DNA from: Bacteroidales bacterium
Lineage (GTDB): Bacteria; Bacteroidota; Bacteroidia; Bacteroidales; Bacteroidaceae
Assembly: GCA_012518235.1 (NCBI GenBank)
Contig: JAAYSY010000116.1
Location: 1 to 34,937 of the forward strand
Length of the DNA stretch: 34,937 bases
Direction: 5' to 3'
Shown here one piece after another: positions 1-10,745 of this stretch (position 1 is its first letter; each line of letters opens with the position of its first letter). The position numbers and the translations under genes are program-made. Below the pieces are notes generated by a model, which worked only from the letters and a program-made list of their open reading frames with translations, was not told where the DNA came from and did no database searches.

Positions 1-104
1 CCGAGGCTACCATAGTTTCAATAAATTGCATCCCTCGAACACCATCATAGACAGTAGGGAAATCTAAGTACTCTTTCTTTGGTTCTTTACCACATAATCT
101 AGAT
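1..104 (-). pseudogene. 3' remnant of a Gfo/Idh/MocA-family oxidoreductase (C-terminal segment only, continues off the left edge)
   Basis: Minus-strand translation reads ...SRLCGKEPKKEYLDFPTVYDGVRGMQFIETMVAS, resembling the C-terminus of Gfo/Idh/MocA oxidoreductases (DFPTxxDGxRGMxFIExVVxS). The frame meets an in-frame TAG at 194-196 and there is no upstream coding region before leuA. Confidence 0.5.
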
Positions 105-543
105 TGAATTGTAAGGGAAAAGTTTTTTAAGATTATACTCTGATGTTCTATTATTTGGGTGTAATTACAAATAACGATTAAATATTTTAATTGCTATCTA
201 TTCCTTATTATAAAAATTGTTTTCTATGTTCATATTTTAGATTAAAGCAAGAGGTTGATAGGTGATTTCGATTTAATAGTTAGTGAATATTCTAATCCAT
301 AAAATAGGGATGAAATTAGATGATCTAGTCTATTTTATGACTTGAATATCTGGCGATAGATTAAAGATATACTGGTTTTAATGGATTTTATTAGGTGTTT
401 ATGTATTATGATTGATTATATGACATCTTGTTTTATATCCATCCCTTATAAGATAATTGGTGTGTAGTAATAGAGGAATGAAACTAAAAATGGGGATGTG
501 GCTATAAAAAATGAGTAAATCGCATAAATACTATCAATTTATT

Positions 544-572
544 TTTGTTTTAAAGTAATTACTTTATCTTTG
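544..572 (+). promoter_or_regulatory. Bacteroidetes-type promoter for the leu operon leader
   Basis: TTTG at 544-547 (-33-like) and TATCTTTG at 565-572, an exact match to TAnnTTTG; spacer 17 bp. It lies about 20 bp upstream of the leader peptide ATG. Confidence 0.6.
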
Positions 573-593
573 CTATTACAAAAGAAAAAAGAT

Positions 594-674
594 ATGTTTT
601 TATTTATTATAAATATTCTACTCTGCATTATTATTCTGCTAGCGAAAGTAAAGTGGGAGGGATTTCTTTTATAA
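594..674 (+). CDS. Leu/Ile-rich leader peptide of the leu operon (26 aa)
   Basis: ATG...TAA encoding MFLFIINILLCIIILLAKVKWEGFLL; 7 Leu, 6 Ile and 1 Val in 26 residues. It sits between a consensus promoter and an intrinsic terminator, directly upstream of leuA. A-rich upstream region (caaaagaaaaaagat). Confidence 0.75.
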   Translation: MFLFIINILLCIIILLAKVKWEGFLL

Positions 675-725
675 TAAATTTGAATAAATAAAGAACTAAG
701 TATAAAATGATAAGCCTTTCTCACT
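652..725 (+). promoter_or_regulatory. Candidate antiterminator stem (652-665 paired with 712-725)
   Basis: AGTGGGAGGG (652-661) pairs with CTTTCTCACT (716-725) over 10 contiguous pairs including G-U. One mismatch follows, then 663-665 pairs with 712-714. This is mutually exclusive with the terminator stem. Confidence 0.6.
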
Positions 726-749
726 AAAATTGTGGGAAAGGCTTTTTTT
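712..749 (+). terminator. Intrinsic terminator/attenuator upstream of leuA
   Basis: AAGCCTTTCTCAC-taaaatt-GTGGGAAAGGCTT followed by a T run; ends 17 nt before the leuA ATG. Confidence 0.85.
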
Positions 750-765
750 GTAACTAAACCAATGA

Positions 766-2259
766 ATGATGACAGAGGACAGACTTTTTATATTTGATAC
801 CACGTTACGTGATGGTGAACAGGTTCCCGGGTGTCAATTAAACACAGTAGAAAAGATTGAGGTGGCTAAAGCTCTCGAAGAGTTAGGTGTTGATGTGATT
901 GAAGCTGGTTTTCCAGTTTCTAGCCCTGGTGATTTTAACTCTGTAATTGAAATTTCTAAAGCAGTTACTTGGCCGACAATTTGTGCTCTAACACGAGCTG
1001 TAGAAAAAGATATTGAGGTAGCAGCTGAATCTTTGAAATTTGCAAAGAATAAACGAATTCATACAGGTATAGGGACTTCGGATTTTCATATTAAACATAA
1101 GTTTAATTCAACTCGTGAGGAAATTATAGAAAGAGCTGTCAGGGCTGTAAAATATGCTCGTCGATTTGTAGAAGATGTGGAGTTTTATGCTGAAGATGCA
1201 GGTCGTACAGATAACGAGTTTCTAGCGCGAGTGATTGAGGCGGTAATTGCTGCTGGTGCAACAGTAGTAAATATACCCGATACCACAGGTTATTGTTTGC
1301 CACAAGCTTATGGTGAGAAAATTAGATTTTTAAAAGAGAATGTTTCAAATATTGATAGAGCAATTATTTCTACGCATTGTCATAATGACTTAGGTATGGC
1401 TACAGCCAATACTATGAGTGGAGTAGTGAATGGTGCTCGTCAAGTGGAAGTTACTATTAATGGAATTGGTGAACGAGCAGGTAATACTGCATTGGAAGAA
1501 GTTGTTATGATTCTAAAGAGTCATAACTTAGGAATTGACACCAATATAAATACACGTAAGATTGCTGGTGTGAGTCGTATGGTTTCTAGTTTGATGAATA
1601 TGCCAGTTCAAGCTAATAAAGCAATAGTAGGAAGAAATGCCTTTGCGCATTCATCAGGAATTCATCAAGATGGGGTATTAAAAAATACAAATACTTATGA
1701 GATTATTGATCCTAAAGAAGTCGGCATAGATGATAGTTCCATAGTATTAACAGCTCGTAGTGGTCGTGCTGCATTAAAGCACCGCTTGGAAGCTCTTGGT
1801 GTAAAGCTACAAGAAGAAGGCTTGAACAAAGTCTATGAAAAATTTCTAAATTTAGCAGATAAGAAGAAGGATATAACTGATGATGATGTATTGTTGTTGG
1901 CAGGTGCAGATCGCACACTAGATCATCACATTAAGTTGGATTATCTGCAAGTAACAAGTGGGGTAGGTGTTCGCTCAGTGGCAAGTATAGGATTAAACAT
2001 ATCGGGAGAAAAATTTGAAGCAGCTGCTTCGGGAAATGGGCCTGTAGATGCTGCAATACGTGCTCTAAAGAAAATCATTGAGCGAGAGATGACATTAAAA
2101 GAATTTACTATTCAAGCGATTAATAAAGGAAGTGATGATATGGGAAAGGTGCATATGCAAGTAGAACATGCAGGTCAAATGTATTATGGGTTTGGAGCTA
2201 ATACTGATATTGTGGCGGCATCTGTAGAAGCTTATATTGATTGTATAAATAAATTTTAA
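766..2259 (+). CDS. leuA: 2-isopropylmalate synthase
   Basis: [55 protein letters not shown]-terminal regulatory domain; adjacent leuC, leuD and leuB. Confidence 0.95.
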   Translation: MMTEDRLFIFDTTLRDGEQVPGCQLNTVEKIEVAKALEELGVDVIEAGFPVSSPGDFNSVIEISKAVTWPTICALTRAVEKDIEVAAESLKFAKNKRIHTGIGTSDFHIKHKFNSTREEIIERAVRAVKYARRFVEDVEFYAEDAGRTDNEFLARVIEAVIAAGATVVNIPDTTGYCLPQAYGEKIRFLKENVSNIDRAIISTHCHNDLGMATANTMSGVVNGARQVEVTINGIGERAGNTALEEVVMILKSHNLGIDTNINTRKIAGVSRMVSSLMNMPVQANKAIVGRNAFAHSSGIHQDGVLKNTNTYEIIDPKEVGIDDSSIVLTARSGRAALKHRLEALGVKLQEEGLNKVYEKFLNLADKKKDITDDDVLLLAGADRTLDHHIKLDYLQVTSGVGVRSVASIGLNISGEKFEAAASGNGPVDAAIRALKKIIEREMTLKEFTIQAINKGSDDMGKVHMQVEHAGQMYYGFGANTDIVAASVEAYIDCINKF

Positions 2260-2297
2260 TAAATAGACAAGTATTAAAAGACAAACTAGAGAAGACA

Positions 2298-3677
2298 ATG
2301 AAACAAACATTATTTGATAAAATTTGGGATGCTCATGTGGTACAGGAAGTAGATGAAGGTCCTACTCAACTATATATTGATAGACTTTATTGTCATGAGG
2401 TGACAAGCCCTCAAGCGTTTGAAGGGTTAAGGCGAAGGAATTTAAAAGTGTTTAGGCCTGATAAGGTTATTTGTATGCCTGATCATAATACTCCAACCGT
2501 TGGGCAAGAACTACCTATACAAGACCCTATATCTAAACATCAGGTGGATGCATTGGAGAAAAATGCAAAAGATTTTGGGTTGACTTATTTTGGTATGATG
2601 AATCCTAAGAATGGTATTATTCATGTAGTAGGTCCAGAAAATGGTTTAACCTTGCCTGGTATGACTATTGTTTGTGGAGACTCACATACATCTACTCATG
2701 GTGCGCTAGGTGCTATTGCTTTTGGTATCGGTACAAGTGAGGTTGAGATGGTATTGGCTTCTCAGTGTGTTTTACAGAATCGCCCTAAAACAATGAGAAT
2801 TAATGTGAATGGTAAATTAGGATCGTGTGTAACAGCTAAAGATTTAGCGCTTTACATTATTTCTAAATTATCAACGGGAGGCGCTACGGGTTATTTTGTG
2901 GAATATGCTGGAGAAGCTGTTCGTTCATTAAGTATGGATGGAAGAATGACATTGTGTAACTTATCCATAGAAATGGGTGCAAGAGGCGGTATGATTGCTC
3001 CTGATGAGGTGGTGTTCGATTATGTAAAAGGAACGGAGTATGCTCCTAAGGGGGATGAGTGGGATAAGGCAATAGCCTACTGGAAGACGTTAAAGAGTGA
3101 TGAAGGTGCACAGTTTGATAAAGAGGTTACTATTGATGCTACAAAAATAGAGCCTATGATAACTTATGGAACCAATCCAGGTATGGGAATGGGAATAACT
3201 CAATCTATACCTGATTTGAAGAATGAGTCTTTTAGTAAGTCGATGGAGTACATGGGATTTACAGCAGGAAAATCTATTTTAGGACAACCCATAGACTATG
3301 TCTTTTTAGGATCGTGTACTAATGGACGTATAGAAGACTTTAGAGCCTTTGTATCTATTGTGAAAGGGAGAAAGAAAAAGAAGGATGTTGTTGTTTGGTT
3401 GGTTCCTGGTTCCTGGAGTGTATTGAATGAAATTAAGGAAGAAGGGTTGGATGTAATACTTGAAGAGGCTGGATTTGAAATTAGGCAACCTGGGTGCTCT
3501 GCTTGTTTAGCAATGAATGAGGATAAAGTACCTGCAGGAAAGTATTCTGTATCTACATCGAACAGGAATTTTGAAGGTCGTCAAGGGCCTGGTGCAAGAA
3601 CATTACTAGCTAGTCCATTAGTAGCTGCTGCAGCAGCAGTAACTGGAGAAATTACTGATCCTCGTACTTTACTATAA
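2298..3677 (+). CDS. leuC: 3-isopropylmalate dehydratase large subunit
   Basis: [48 protein letters not shown]; LeuC/aconitase family. Confidence 0.96.
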   Translation: MKQTLFDKIWDAHVVQEVDEGPTQLYIDRLYCHEVTSPQAFEGLRRRNLKVFRPDKVICMPDHNTPTVGQELPIQDPISKHQVDALEKNAKDFGLTYFGMMNPKNGIIHVVGPENGLTLPGMTIVCGDSHTSTHGALGAIAFGIGTSEVEMVLASQCVLQNRPKTMRINVNGKLGSCVTAKDLALYIISKLSTGGATGYFVEYAGEAVRSLSMDGRMTLCNLSIEMGARGGMIAPDEVVFDYVKGTEYAPKGDEWDKAIAYWKTLKSDEGAQFDKEVTIDATKIEPMITYGTNPGMGMGITQSIPDLKNESFSKSMEYMGFTAGKSILGQPIDYVFLGSCTNGRIEDFRAFVSIVKGRKKKKDVVVWLVPGSWSVLNEIKEEGLDVILEEAGFEIRQPGCSACLAMNEDKVPAGKYSVSTSNRNFEGRQGPGARTLLASPLVAAAAAVTGEITDPRTLL

Positions 3678-3704
3678 TTCTTACAACCTTTTAATATTGA
3701 AAAA

Positions 3705-4295
3705 ATGAAACAAAAAATAAATATTATTCAATCTACTTGTGTACCTCTTCCTTTAGAAAATGTTGATACAGATCAAATTATACCTGCTCGTTTTTTAAAA
3801 GCAACGACAAAAGAAGGGTTTGGGGAAAAACTATTTTATGATTGGCGTTTCGATAAAGAAGGAAAGCCTAAAACCAATTTTGTGCTAAATAATCCAACTT
3901 ATTCTGGTGAAGTTTTAGTTGCAGGCAAAAACTTTGGGTCGGGTTCTAGTAGAGAACATGCTGCTTGGGCATTAGCTGGTTATGGTTTTCGTGTTGTAGT
4001 TAGTAGCTTTTTTGCTGATATATTTAGAAATAATGCATTAAATAATTTTGTGCTTCCTGTACAGGTAAGCGAAGATTTTTTAGCAAGGTTATTTCAGTCT
4101 ATTGATGAAAATCCAAAGAGCAAAGTAACAATTGATTTACCCAATCAGATAATTATAAATCAGCGTACCGATGAAAATGAAACTTTTGAAATCAGTGCCT
4201 ATAAAAAACATTGTTTGGAAAATGGACTGGATGATATTGACTTCCTTCTATCCCATCAAGATAAAATAGAGAAATGGGAAAGGAAGTACGCATAG
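3705..4295 (+). CDS. leuD: 3-isopropylmalate dehydratase small subunit
   Basis: [42 protein letters not shown]; LeuD family. Confidence 0.96.
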   Translation: MKQKINIIQSTCVPLPLENVDTDQIIPARFLKATTKEGFGEKLFYDWRFDKEGKPKTNFVLNNPTYSGEVLVAGKNFGSGSSREHAAWALAGYGFRVVVSSFFADIFRNNALNNFVLPVQVSEDFLARLFQSIDENPKSKVTIDLPNQIIINQRTDENETFEISAYKKHCLENGLDDIDFLLSHQDKIEKWERKYA

Positions 4296-5803
4296 AGATA
4301 ATGGATACAACACTCCGTGATGGGGAACAAACTTGCGGAGTGTCATTTGTACCGCACGAGAAGTTGATGATTGCTCGTGTGTTACTTGAAGATTTACGTG
4401 TAGATCGTATAGAAGTTGGTTCAGCTCATGTTTCGGGTGGAGAATTTAAAGCCGTAGAACTCATCACTAATTGGGCCAAAAAAAATGGTTTTTTAGAAAA
4501 GGTAGAAGTGCTTGGTTTTGTTGATGATGGGAAATCTGTTGATTGGATTTCAAAGGCTGGGGGAAAAGTATTGAATTTGTTATGTAAAGGCTCATTACGT
4601 CACTGTAATTATCAGCTTAAAAAAACTCCAGAAGAACATTTAACGAATATAAAAAAAGTAGTAGATTATGCTACCGAAAAAGGAATAGCTGTTAATATCT
4701 ATTTGGAAGATTGGAGTAATGGGATGAAGGATTCTATTGAGTATGTTTTCTTTTTAATGGATGAATTACAAAATACTGAAATTAAGCGTTTTATGTTACC
4801 CGATACTTTAGGGATACTAAATCCTCTGCAAGTCATAAGATATATGGATATAATGACGGAGCGTTATCCTAATAAGCATTTTGATTTTCATGCACACAAT
4901 GATTATGATTTAGCTGTTAGCAATGTTCTAGCTGCTGTTTTTTCAAAGGTGAAAGGATTACATACTACTATAAATGGTTTAGGAGAACGAGCAGGAAATG
5001 CTGCTCTTGCTAGTGTTCAAGCTATATTAAAAGATCATTTTAATGCCATTACCAGTATTGATGAAAGTAAATTAAATGAGGCTAGTCGTATTGTAGAGTC
5101 CTATTCTACTATTATGATACCCGCCAATAAACCGATTGTGGGAGAAAATGTGTTTACACAAGTAGCAGGAGTTCATGCAGATGGAGATCAAAAAAAGGAT
5201 TTATATTGCAATGCTTTATTGCCTGAACGCTTTGGAAGAGTTAGGGAATATGCTTTAGGTAAGACCTCTGGAAAAGCTAACATTCGGAAGAACTTAGAAC
5301 AATTAGGTTTACAATTAGATGAGGATTCTATGAAGCGAGTTACGGAACGCATTATTGCTTTAGGTGATCGTAAGGAGTTAGTTACCCAAGAAGATTTGCC
5401 ATATATCATATCAGATGTATTAAAACATGATGTAATAAATGATACAGTAAAATTAAAAAGTTATTATGTAACATTGGTTAGAGGATTAAAACCAACTGCT
5501 ACACTAAGTATTGAAATTGAAGGAAAAGTGTATGAAGAAAGTTCATCGGGAGATGGTCAGTATGATGCTTTTGTTCGTGCTTTACGGAAGGTTTATAAGG
5601 ATAAATTAGGGCGGTCTTTTCCGATGCTAACAAACTATGCGGTTACCATTCCACCTGGAGGACGTACTGATGCTTTTGTTCAGACTATTATTACGTGGAG
5701 TTTTAAGAATAAGACCTTTAGAACACGTGGCTTAGATGTCGATCAAACAGAGTCGGCTATTAAGGCTACTATGAAAATGCTGAATTTAATAGATGATATA
5801 TAG
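4274..5803 (+). CDS. cimA: Citramalate synthase-like enzyme (alpha-isopropylmalate/homocitrate synthase family)
   Basis: [107 protein letters not shown]. These resemble Leptospira-type CimA more than LeuA (from memory, not aligned). Overlaps leuD by 22 nt. Confidence 0.72.
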   Translation: MGKEVRIEIMDTTLRDGEQTCGVSFVPHEKLMIARVLLEDLRVDRIEVGSAHVSGGEFKAVELITNWAKKNGFLEKVEVLGFVDDGKSVDWISKAGGKVLNLLCKGSLRHCNYQLKKTPEEHLTNIKKVVDYATEKGIAVNIYLEDWSNGMKDSIEYVFFLMDELQNTEIKRFMLPDTLGILNPLQVIRYMDIMTERYPNKHFDFHAHNDYDLAVSNVLAAVFSKVKGLHTTINGLGERAGNAALASVQAILKDHFNAITSIDESKLNEASRIVESYSTIMIPANKPIVGENVFTQVAGVHADGDQKKDLYCNALLPERFGRVREYALGKTSGKANIRKNLEQLGLQLDEDSMKRVTERIIALGDRKELVTQEDLPYIISDVLKHDVINDTVKLKSYYVTLVRGLKPTATLSIEIEGKVYEESSSGDGQYDAFVRALRKVYKDKLGRSFPMLTNYAVTIPPGGRTDAFVQTIITWSFKNKTFRTRGLDVDQTESAIKATMKMLNLIDDI

Positions 5804-5891
5804 ACACTAATCTGTGTGTGGATTATATAATCCAATTGTGGTATAATTTTATTGAGTATAAAAAGAATAAATAAATAATAAAATAGAGATA

Positions 5892-6974
5892 ATGAAAATG
5901 AAAATAGCAGTGCTTCCTGGTGATGGAATAGGTCCTGAGATTACAGAGGTTGCCAAAAAAATAGTAGAAGCAGTAGCAGATAAATTTAACCATAGTGTTT
6001 CATTTGAATATGGTAGTTGTGGTGCAGATGCTATTGATAAATATGGGAATCCGTATCCTGAAGAAACCCACGCATTATGTAAAAAGAGTGATGCAGTGCT
6101 TTTTGGGGCAGTAGGACATCCTAAATTCGATAACGATCCTACAGCTAAGGTACGACCAGAACAAGGATTATTGGCTATGCGTAAGCGGTTAGGATTATAT
6201 GCTAACTTACGTCCAATAACTACATTTGAATCTTTAATACATCAATCTCCTTTACGTGCTGACTTAGTGAAAGGTGCAGATTTTTTATGTGTTAGGGAAT
6301 TAACAGGTGGACTTTATTTTGGTAGACCTCAAGGTCGTAGTGAAGATGGTAATGTAGCTTATGATACGTGTGTCTATAGTCGGGAAGAAGTTGAACGTAT
6401 CGTTCGTTTAGCTTTTGAATTTGCTATGCAACGTCGTAAAAAGCTGACTGTTGTGGATAAAGCAAATATCTTAGCTACTTCTAGACTTTGGCGTGAAGTA
6501 GCAAAGGAGATGGAACAAGATTTTCCTGAAGTGCAGACGGAGTATATGTTTGTTGATAATGTAGCTATGCGGTTAATTCAATGGCCTACATCTTTTGATG
6601 TAATAGTTACGGAAAATATGTTTGGTGATATTTTAACGGATGAAGCTTCGGTAATTACTGGTTCTATGGGGCTATTACCTTCGGCATCGATTGGGTTACA
6701 TACGTCTGTTTTTGAACCTATTCATGGTTCTTGGCCAGAGGCTGCAGGGAAAAACATAGCCAATCCATTGGCTGCTGTCCTTTCTGCAGCTATGCTATTC
6801 GAATATGCTTTTAATCTACAAGAAGAATCGGATATTATTCGAAAAGCAGTGAAGGCATCGATGGATGAGAAGATTACTACTGCTGATATTCGTACTAAAG
6901 AGGAAAAAAGTTATTCTACATCAGAAGTAGGAGAGTGGTTAGTGGATTATATCAAAAAGCAATACTGTCCATAA
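5892..6974 (+). CDS. leuB: 3-isopropylmalate dehydrogenase
   Basis: [85 protein letters not shown]. Confidence 0.96.
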   Translation: MKMKIAVLPGDGIGPEITEVAKKIVEAVADKFNHSVSFEYGSCGADAIDKYGNPYPEETHALCKKSDAVLFGAVGHPKFDNDPTAKVRPEQGLLAMRKRLGLYANLRPITTFESLIHQSPLRADLVKGADFLCVRELTGGLYFGRPQGRSEDGNVAYDTCVYSREEVERIVRLAFEFAMQRRKKLTVVDKANILATSRLWREVAKEMEQDFPEVQTEYMFVDNVAMRLIQWPTSFDVIVTENMFGDILTDEASVITGSMGLLPSASIGLHTSVFEPIHGSWPEAAGKNIANPLAAVLSAAMLFEYAFNLQEESDIIRKAVKASMDEKITTADIRTKEEKSYSTSEVGEWLVDYIKKQYCP

Positions 6975-7039
6975 TGATTTAATCTGTGGGGTTGGATTAT
7001 ATCAATATTTGCTAACTTGAATGTTTGAGGTACCAAGAG

Positions 7040-7074
7040 GAGAAGTGTAATAATTAGACTTCTCTTTTCTTTTT
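7040..7074 (+). terminator. Intrinsic terminator after leuB
   Basis: GAGAAGT-gtaataattag-ACTTCTC followed by TTTTCTTTTT. Confidence 0.75.
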
Positions 7075-7207
7075 AACGCTATTTTGAATTGGTGAAGTGT
7101 GAAATACTGCTAACATTTATGAATGTTCTAGTGGTATTTCTGACTATAGACAGAGGAAGTAGTTTGTTTGCTTATATTTGTATCTTAAACTAGATAATAG
7201 GTTAAGT

Positions 7208-8038
7208 ATGAAACAATATTGTATATCAATCTGTCTGTTTTTTCTTTTTCTTGGAGATTTACCTATTCAAGCCCAAGATTATACAGAGTTGGCTATTCAA
7301 GGAATCGAAGCGCTAGAAGAAGGTGCTTATGAAGAAGCTGAAGAGTTTTTTAAGAAAGCACTTCAGTTAGAACCTGCAAATATAAAAAACGCGTTGCTTT
7401 TTTCGAATTTAGGATCTATTCAACGTATGCAGAGACGATACGATGAAGCACTAGAATCATATACTCTTGCCTTAAATATAACTCCTTATTCAATACCTAT
7501 TCTTATGAATCGAGCTACTGCATATATGGAATTAGGAGAATTGCGGAAAGCTTATATTGACTATTGTAAAGTGTTAGATTTAGATTCTGAGGCGATAGAG
7601 GCACTGTTAATGAGGGCTTATATAGCTGTTTCTAATCGTGATTATGGTGCAGCTCGTATAGATTATAATCGAATTCTAAGTCTAGATGAAACTCATTATA
7701 ATGCACAACTAGGACTTGCAACGTTAGCACAAACAGAAAAAAGATATAGTGAAGCAACAGATATCTTAAATCGTATGATTCATGATCATCCACAAGATGA
7801 TTTACTGCTACTTGCTAGAGCTAATGTGGCTTTTGATCAGGAGCAATGGGATGTTGCTCTTTTAGATTTGGAGGAAGCTGAAAGTATAAATAGTCAGTCT
7901 GCTGAAGTACAAGCTTTGATGGGTAAAGTATTTTTAAAAATGGAGAAAAAGCATTTAGCTAAAAAAGCATTTGAAAATGCTATTCAACTCGGTTATCCTC
8001 AAGTGGAATTAAGTGATTTATTGAAGCAATGCAAGTAA
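7208..8038 (+). CDS. Secreted/periplasmic tetratricopeptide repeat protein
   Basis: Signal peptide MKQYCISICLFFLFLGDLPIQAQ and repeated TPR signatures (EEAEEFFKKALQLEP, YDEALESYTLALNI). ATG at 7208 is preferred over the TTG at 7178 in the ORF track. Confidence 0.85.
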   Translation: MKQYCISICLFFLFLGDLPIQAQDYTELAIQGIEALEEGAYEEAEEFFKKALQLEPANIKNALLFSNLGSIQRMQRRYDEALESYTLALNITPYSIPILMNRATAYMELGELRKAYIDYCKVLDLDSEAIEALLMRAYIAVSNRDYGAARIDYNRILSLDETHYNAQLGLATLAQTEKRYSEATDILNRMIHDHPQDDLLLLARANVAFDQEQWDVALLDLEEAESINSQSAEVQALMGKVFLKMEKKHLAKKAFENAIQLGYPQVELSDLLKQCK

Positions 8039-8054
8039 CAGTCAATTCGTTTGA

Positions 8055-9845
8055 TTAATGCTTGTTTATGAATTTCTTAATACATTCAATAAAAACTTCA
8101 CCATATTTGTTTTGTTTGTATTCACCAATACCATGAATTAGACCAAAATCAGATAGGGTAGTAGGTTGTGCATTGGATAATGAACGCAACGTTTTATCAG
8201 AAAAGACAAGATAGGCAGGAACCCCTTCCTCATCTGCTAATTCCTTTCTTAACGCTCTTAACTCCTCAAATAGATCTTCATTTTTAATCGTTGGGAAATC
8301 TATTTTTTGAGTCTTCTTTTTAGTCTCTTTTTTCTCTTCTCTTTGAATAACAGCAAGTGTGGCTTTCTCTTTTCCAAACAGTATTTCTGCACCTAAGGTT
8401 GTAATCTTAAGATGGTTATATTCATTATATGCAACTTCTAAATAGCCTAAATGAATCATTTGAAGTAGATAGTCTTGCCAATCTCGAGCAGGTACATCTT
8501 TTCCTACGCCAAAAGTTTTTAGTTTATCATAATGGTTTTCAGTTATTCGACTGTTTCGTAGTCCTCTTAAAATTTCAATTAATAGATTCGTTCCTACTTG
8601 TTGATTAGTTCTAGCTACTGCACTAAGAGCTTTTTGTATGATGATTGTTCCATCAAATTGCTTGGGCGGATTTAAACAAACATCACAGTTTCCACAGTTT
8701 GTTGATGTGGTTTCACCAAAATAGTTGAGTAATATTCTCCGACGGCAATTATTCGATTCAGCATAATGCTGCATTCGGTTTAACTTTTCTAGATTGATAT
8801 CTCTTTGGTTACTTTGGTTGGCAAATTGTGTTAATAAAATAATGTCACTAAGGGAGTAGAAAAGTAAGGTATCACTAGGTAGTCCATCGCGTCCTGCTCT
8901 ACCAATTTCTTGATAAAAATTCTCGATACTTTTAGGAAGATTATAATGAATAACCCATCGTACATTAGACTTGTCAATACCCATTCCAAATGCAATAGTT
9001 GCACAAATAACCTGTACTTTATCTTTTATGAAATCTTCTTGCGCTTGTTCTCTGATATTATTTGACAACCCTGCATGATAAACTTTGCACAGTATACCTT
9101 GTTTACTAAGGTATCTAGCAATGGATTCAGTGTTTTTTCTACTAAGGCAATATACAATACCACTTTCATTAGGGCGTTTTTTTATGTATTGTAATATAGC
9201 CTTGTTTTTATCCTTTTGCAGGTAACCTCTTTTTACATCTAAATATAAATTGGGTCGATCAAATGAAGATAAAAACAGCTTGGGATTATTCAGATTTAAT
9301 TGTTGAGCTATATCTTGACGTGTTAGTTTATCGGCTGTAGCTGTCAATGCAACTATTGGAGTATTTGGGAATTTTTCGTGTAAAAATCCAAGTTGTGCAT
9401 ATTCAGGACGAAAGTCATGTCCCCACTGTGAAATACAGTGAGCTTCGTCAATTGCAAATAGAGAGATCTCTATATCTCGCAATAAGTAGTCCGCTTCACT
9501 TAAAAGTTTTTCTGGTGAAAGATATAAAAGTTTGACTTCTCCAGCTAAGCAACTCATTCTAATGAGTGTGTTTTCCTCATCTGTTTTACTACTGTTTAGT
9601 GCTTCGGCAGCTATACCACTATTCTTTAAATCTTCCACTTGGTCTTTCATGAGGGATATTAAAGGTGAAACAACAATTGTTGTACCTGGAAGTAATAGGG
9701 CTGTTAATTGGTAACATAAAGATTTTCCACCTCCTGTAGGCATAATAACTAGGGCATCATTTTTACTTAAAAGTTGTTCTATAATTTCTTTTTGGAGTGG
9801 GCGAAAAGAATCAAAACCAAAATATTTCTTGAGTTTCTGTATCAT
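8055..9845 (-). CDS. recQ: ATP-dependent DNA helicase RecQ family
   Basis: [68 protein letters not shown] zinc-binding motif, C-terminal HRDC-like domain. Confidence 0.95.
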   Translation of the reverse strand: MIQKLKKYFGFDSFRPLQKEIIEQLLSKNDALVIMPTGGGKSLCYQLTALLLPGTTIVVSPLISLMKDQVEDLKNSGIAAEALNSSKTDEENTLIRMSCLAGEVKLLYLSPEKLLSEADYLLRDIEISLFAIDEAHCISQWGHDFRPEYAQLGFLHEKFPNTPIVALTATADKLTRQDIAQQLNLNNPKLFLSSFDRPNLYLDVKRGYLQKDKNKAILQYIKKRPNESGIVYCLSRKNTESIARYLSKQGILCKVYHAGLSNNIREQAQEDFIKDKVQVICATIAFGMGIDKSNVRWVIHYNLPKSIENFYQEIGRAGRDGLPSDTLLFYSLSDIILLTQFANQSNQRDINLEKLNRMQHYAESNNCRRRILLNYFGETTSTNCGNCDVCLNPPKQFDGTIIIQKALSAVARTNQQVGTNLLIEILRGLRNSRITENHYDKLKTFGVGKDVPARDWQDYLLQMIHLGYLEVAYNEYNHLKITTLGAEILFGKEKATLAVIQREEKKETKKKTQKIDFPTIKNEDLFEELRALRKELADEEGVPAYLVFSDKTLRSLSNAQPTTLSDFGLIHGIGEYKQNKYGEVFIECIKKFINKH

Positions 9846-10193
9846 TAGTTGAATTGCATTTATACAATATTAGAGCTATATACGGGAAATAAAAATAAAA
9901 AAAAGTTAAAAAGTATTCTTTGTTATTTTTGAGTTAAAATAGATTGATTTATTTTTCTAACTCTTTGAGCTGTAATGTTTTTTTGTCTTTGTCTAAGTTT
10001 TTATTATATTATATCAATATCTTTTAAGGTCTTATTTTTACTATTAATTAGTCAAATAGTTGGTTTTAATAGAGTTAGGAATAATTCAACTGCTAAAAGT
10101 GTTTAAATTGTGAATATATTTTCGTTGTTGTACTAAACATATTTATAAGTTTGTTGTTACTAACATAATGATATAAATTCTAAATGTAATTGT

Positions 10194-10649
10194 ATGAAAA
10201 AGGAAAATCCGAAAAGACGACCCTATAATATTAGGGAAAGAGAGGACAAAGGTGCTGCTTATCGCTCTCTTATCAGACCGGAATTGGCCGATGAACTTTA
10301 CGACAAAATTTTGAATGTTGTCGTAATGCAAAAACGATATAGGGATTCATCATTCTCTGCTAAAGAATTAGCCGATGAATTGAATACTAACACACGTTAT
10401 TTGTCAGCTGTGGTTAACTCAAGGTTTGGAAAGAACTTCTCAAGTTTATTAAATGAGCATCGCATACGTGATGCCTTGTATTTGTTAAGAGATAAGAGAT
10501 ATGTAGATAAGAACATTGAAGAAATTAGTGCAATGGTTGGCTTTGCTAACCGACAATCTTTTTATGCTGCATTTTATCGAAATGTAGGAGAAACACCTAA
10601 CTCATATAGAAAGAGACATGCTGATCCTCATGATGTAAAGAAAAAGTAA
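10194..10649 (+). CDS. AraC-type helix-turn-helix DNA-binding protein lacking a sensor domain
   Basis: 151 aa; SAKELADELNTNTRYLSAVVNSRFGKNFSSLLNEHRIRDALYLL...IEEISAMVGFANRQSFYAAFYRNVGETPNSYRK is a double-HTH AraC domain. Confidence 0.85.
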   Translation: MKKENPKRRPYNIREREDKGAAYRSLIRPELADELYDKILNVVVMQKRYRDSSFSAKELADELNTNTRYLSAVVNSRFGKNFSSLLNEHRIRDALYLLRDKRYVDKNIEEISAMVGFANRQSFYAAFYRNVGETPNSYRKRHADPHDVKKK

Positions 10650-10664
10650 AAGGATATTATTTTA

Positions 10665-10714
10665 TGAAAAAGGGAATATGAAAGAGTGAAAACTTCTAAC
10701 GTATTTCCTTTTTT
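10665..10714 (+). terminator. Probable imperfect intrinsic terminator after the AraC-type gene
   Basis: AAAAAGGGAATA ... GTATTTCCTTTTTTC imperfect inverted repeat with T-rich 3' arm. Confidence 0.4.
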
Positions 10715-10745
10715 CAGTTTATTACTCTAGATTTGTATAAAAAAC

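Noticed and set aside
539-724. 61-aa minus-strand ORF upstream of leuA
   Set aside because: Low-complexity translation with no recognisable domain; lies antisense to the leader peptide and attenuator, which explain this region better.
1712-2310. Minus-strand ORFs 1712-1918 and 2095-2310
   Set aside because: Antisense to well-supported leuA/leuC coding sequence; no domain signatures.
7178-7207. TTG-initiated extension of the TPR ORF
   Set aside because: The ATG at 7208 immediately precedes a good signal peptide.
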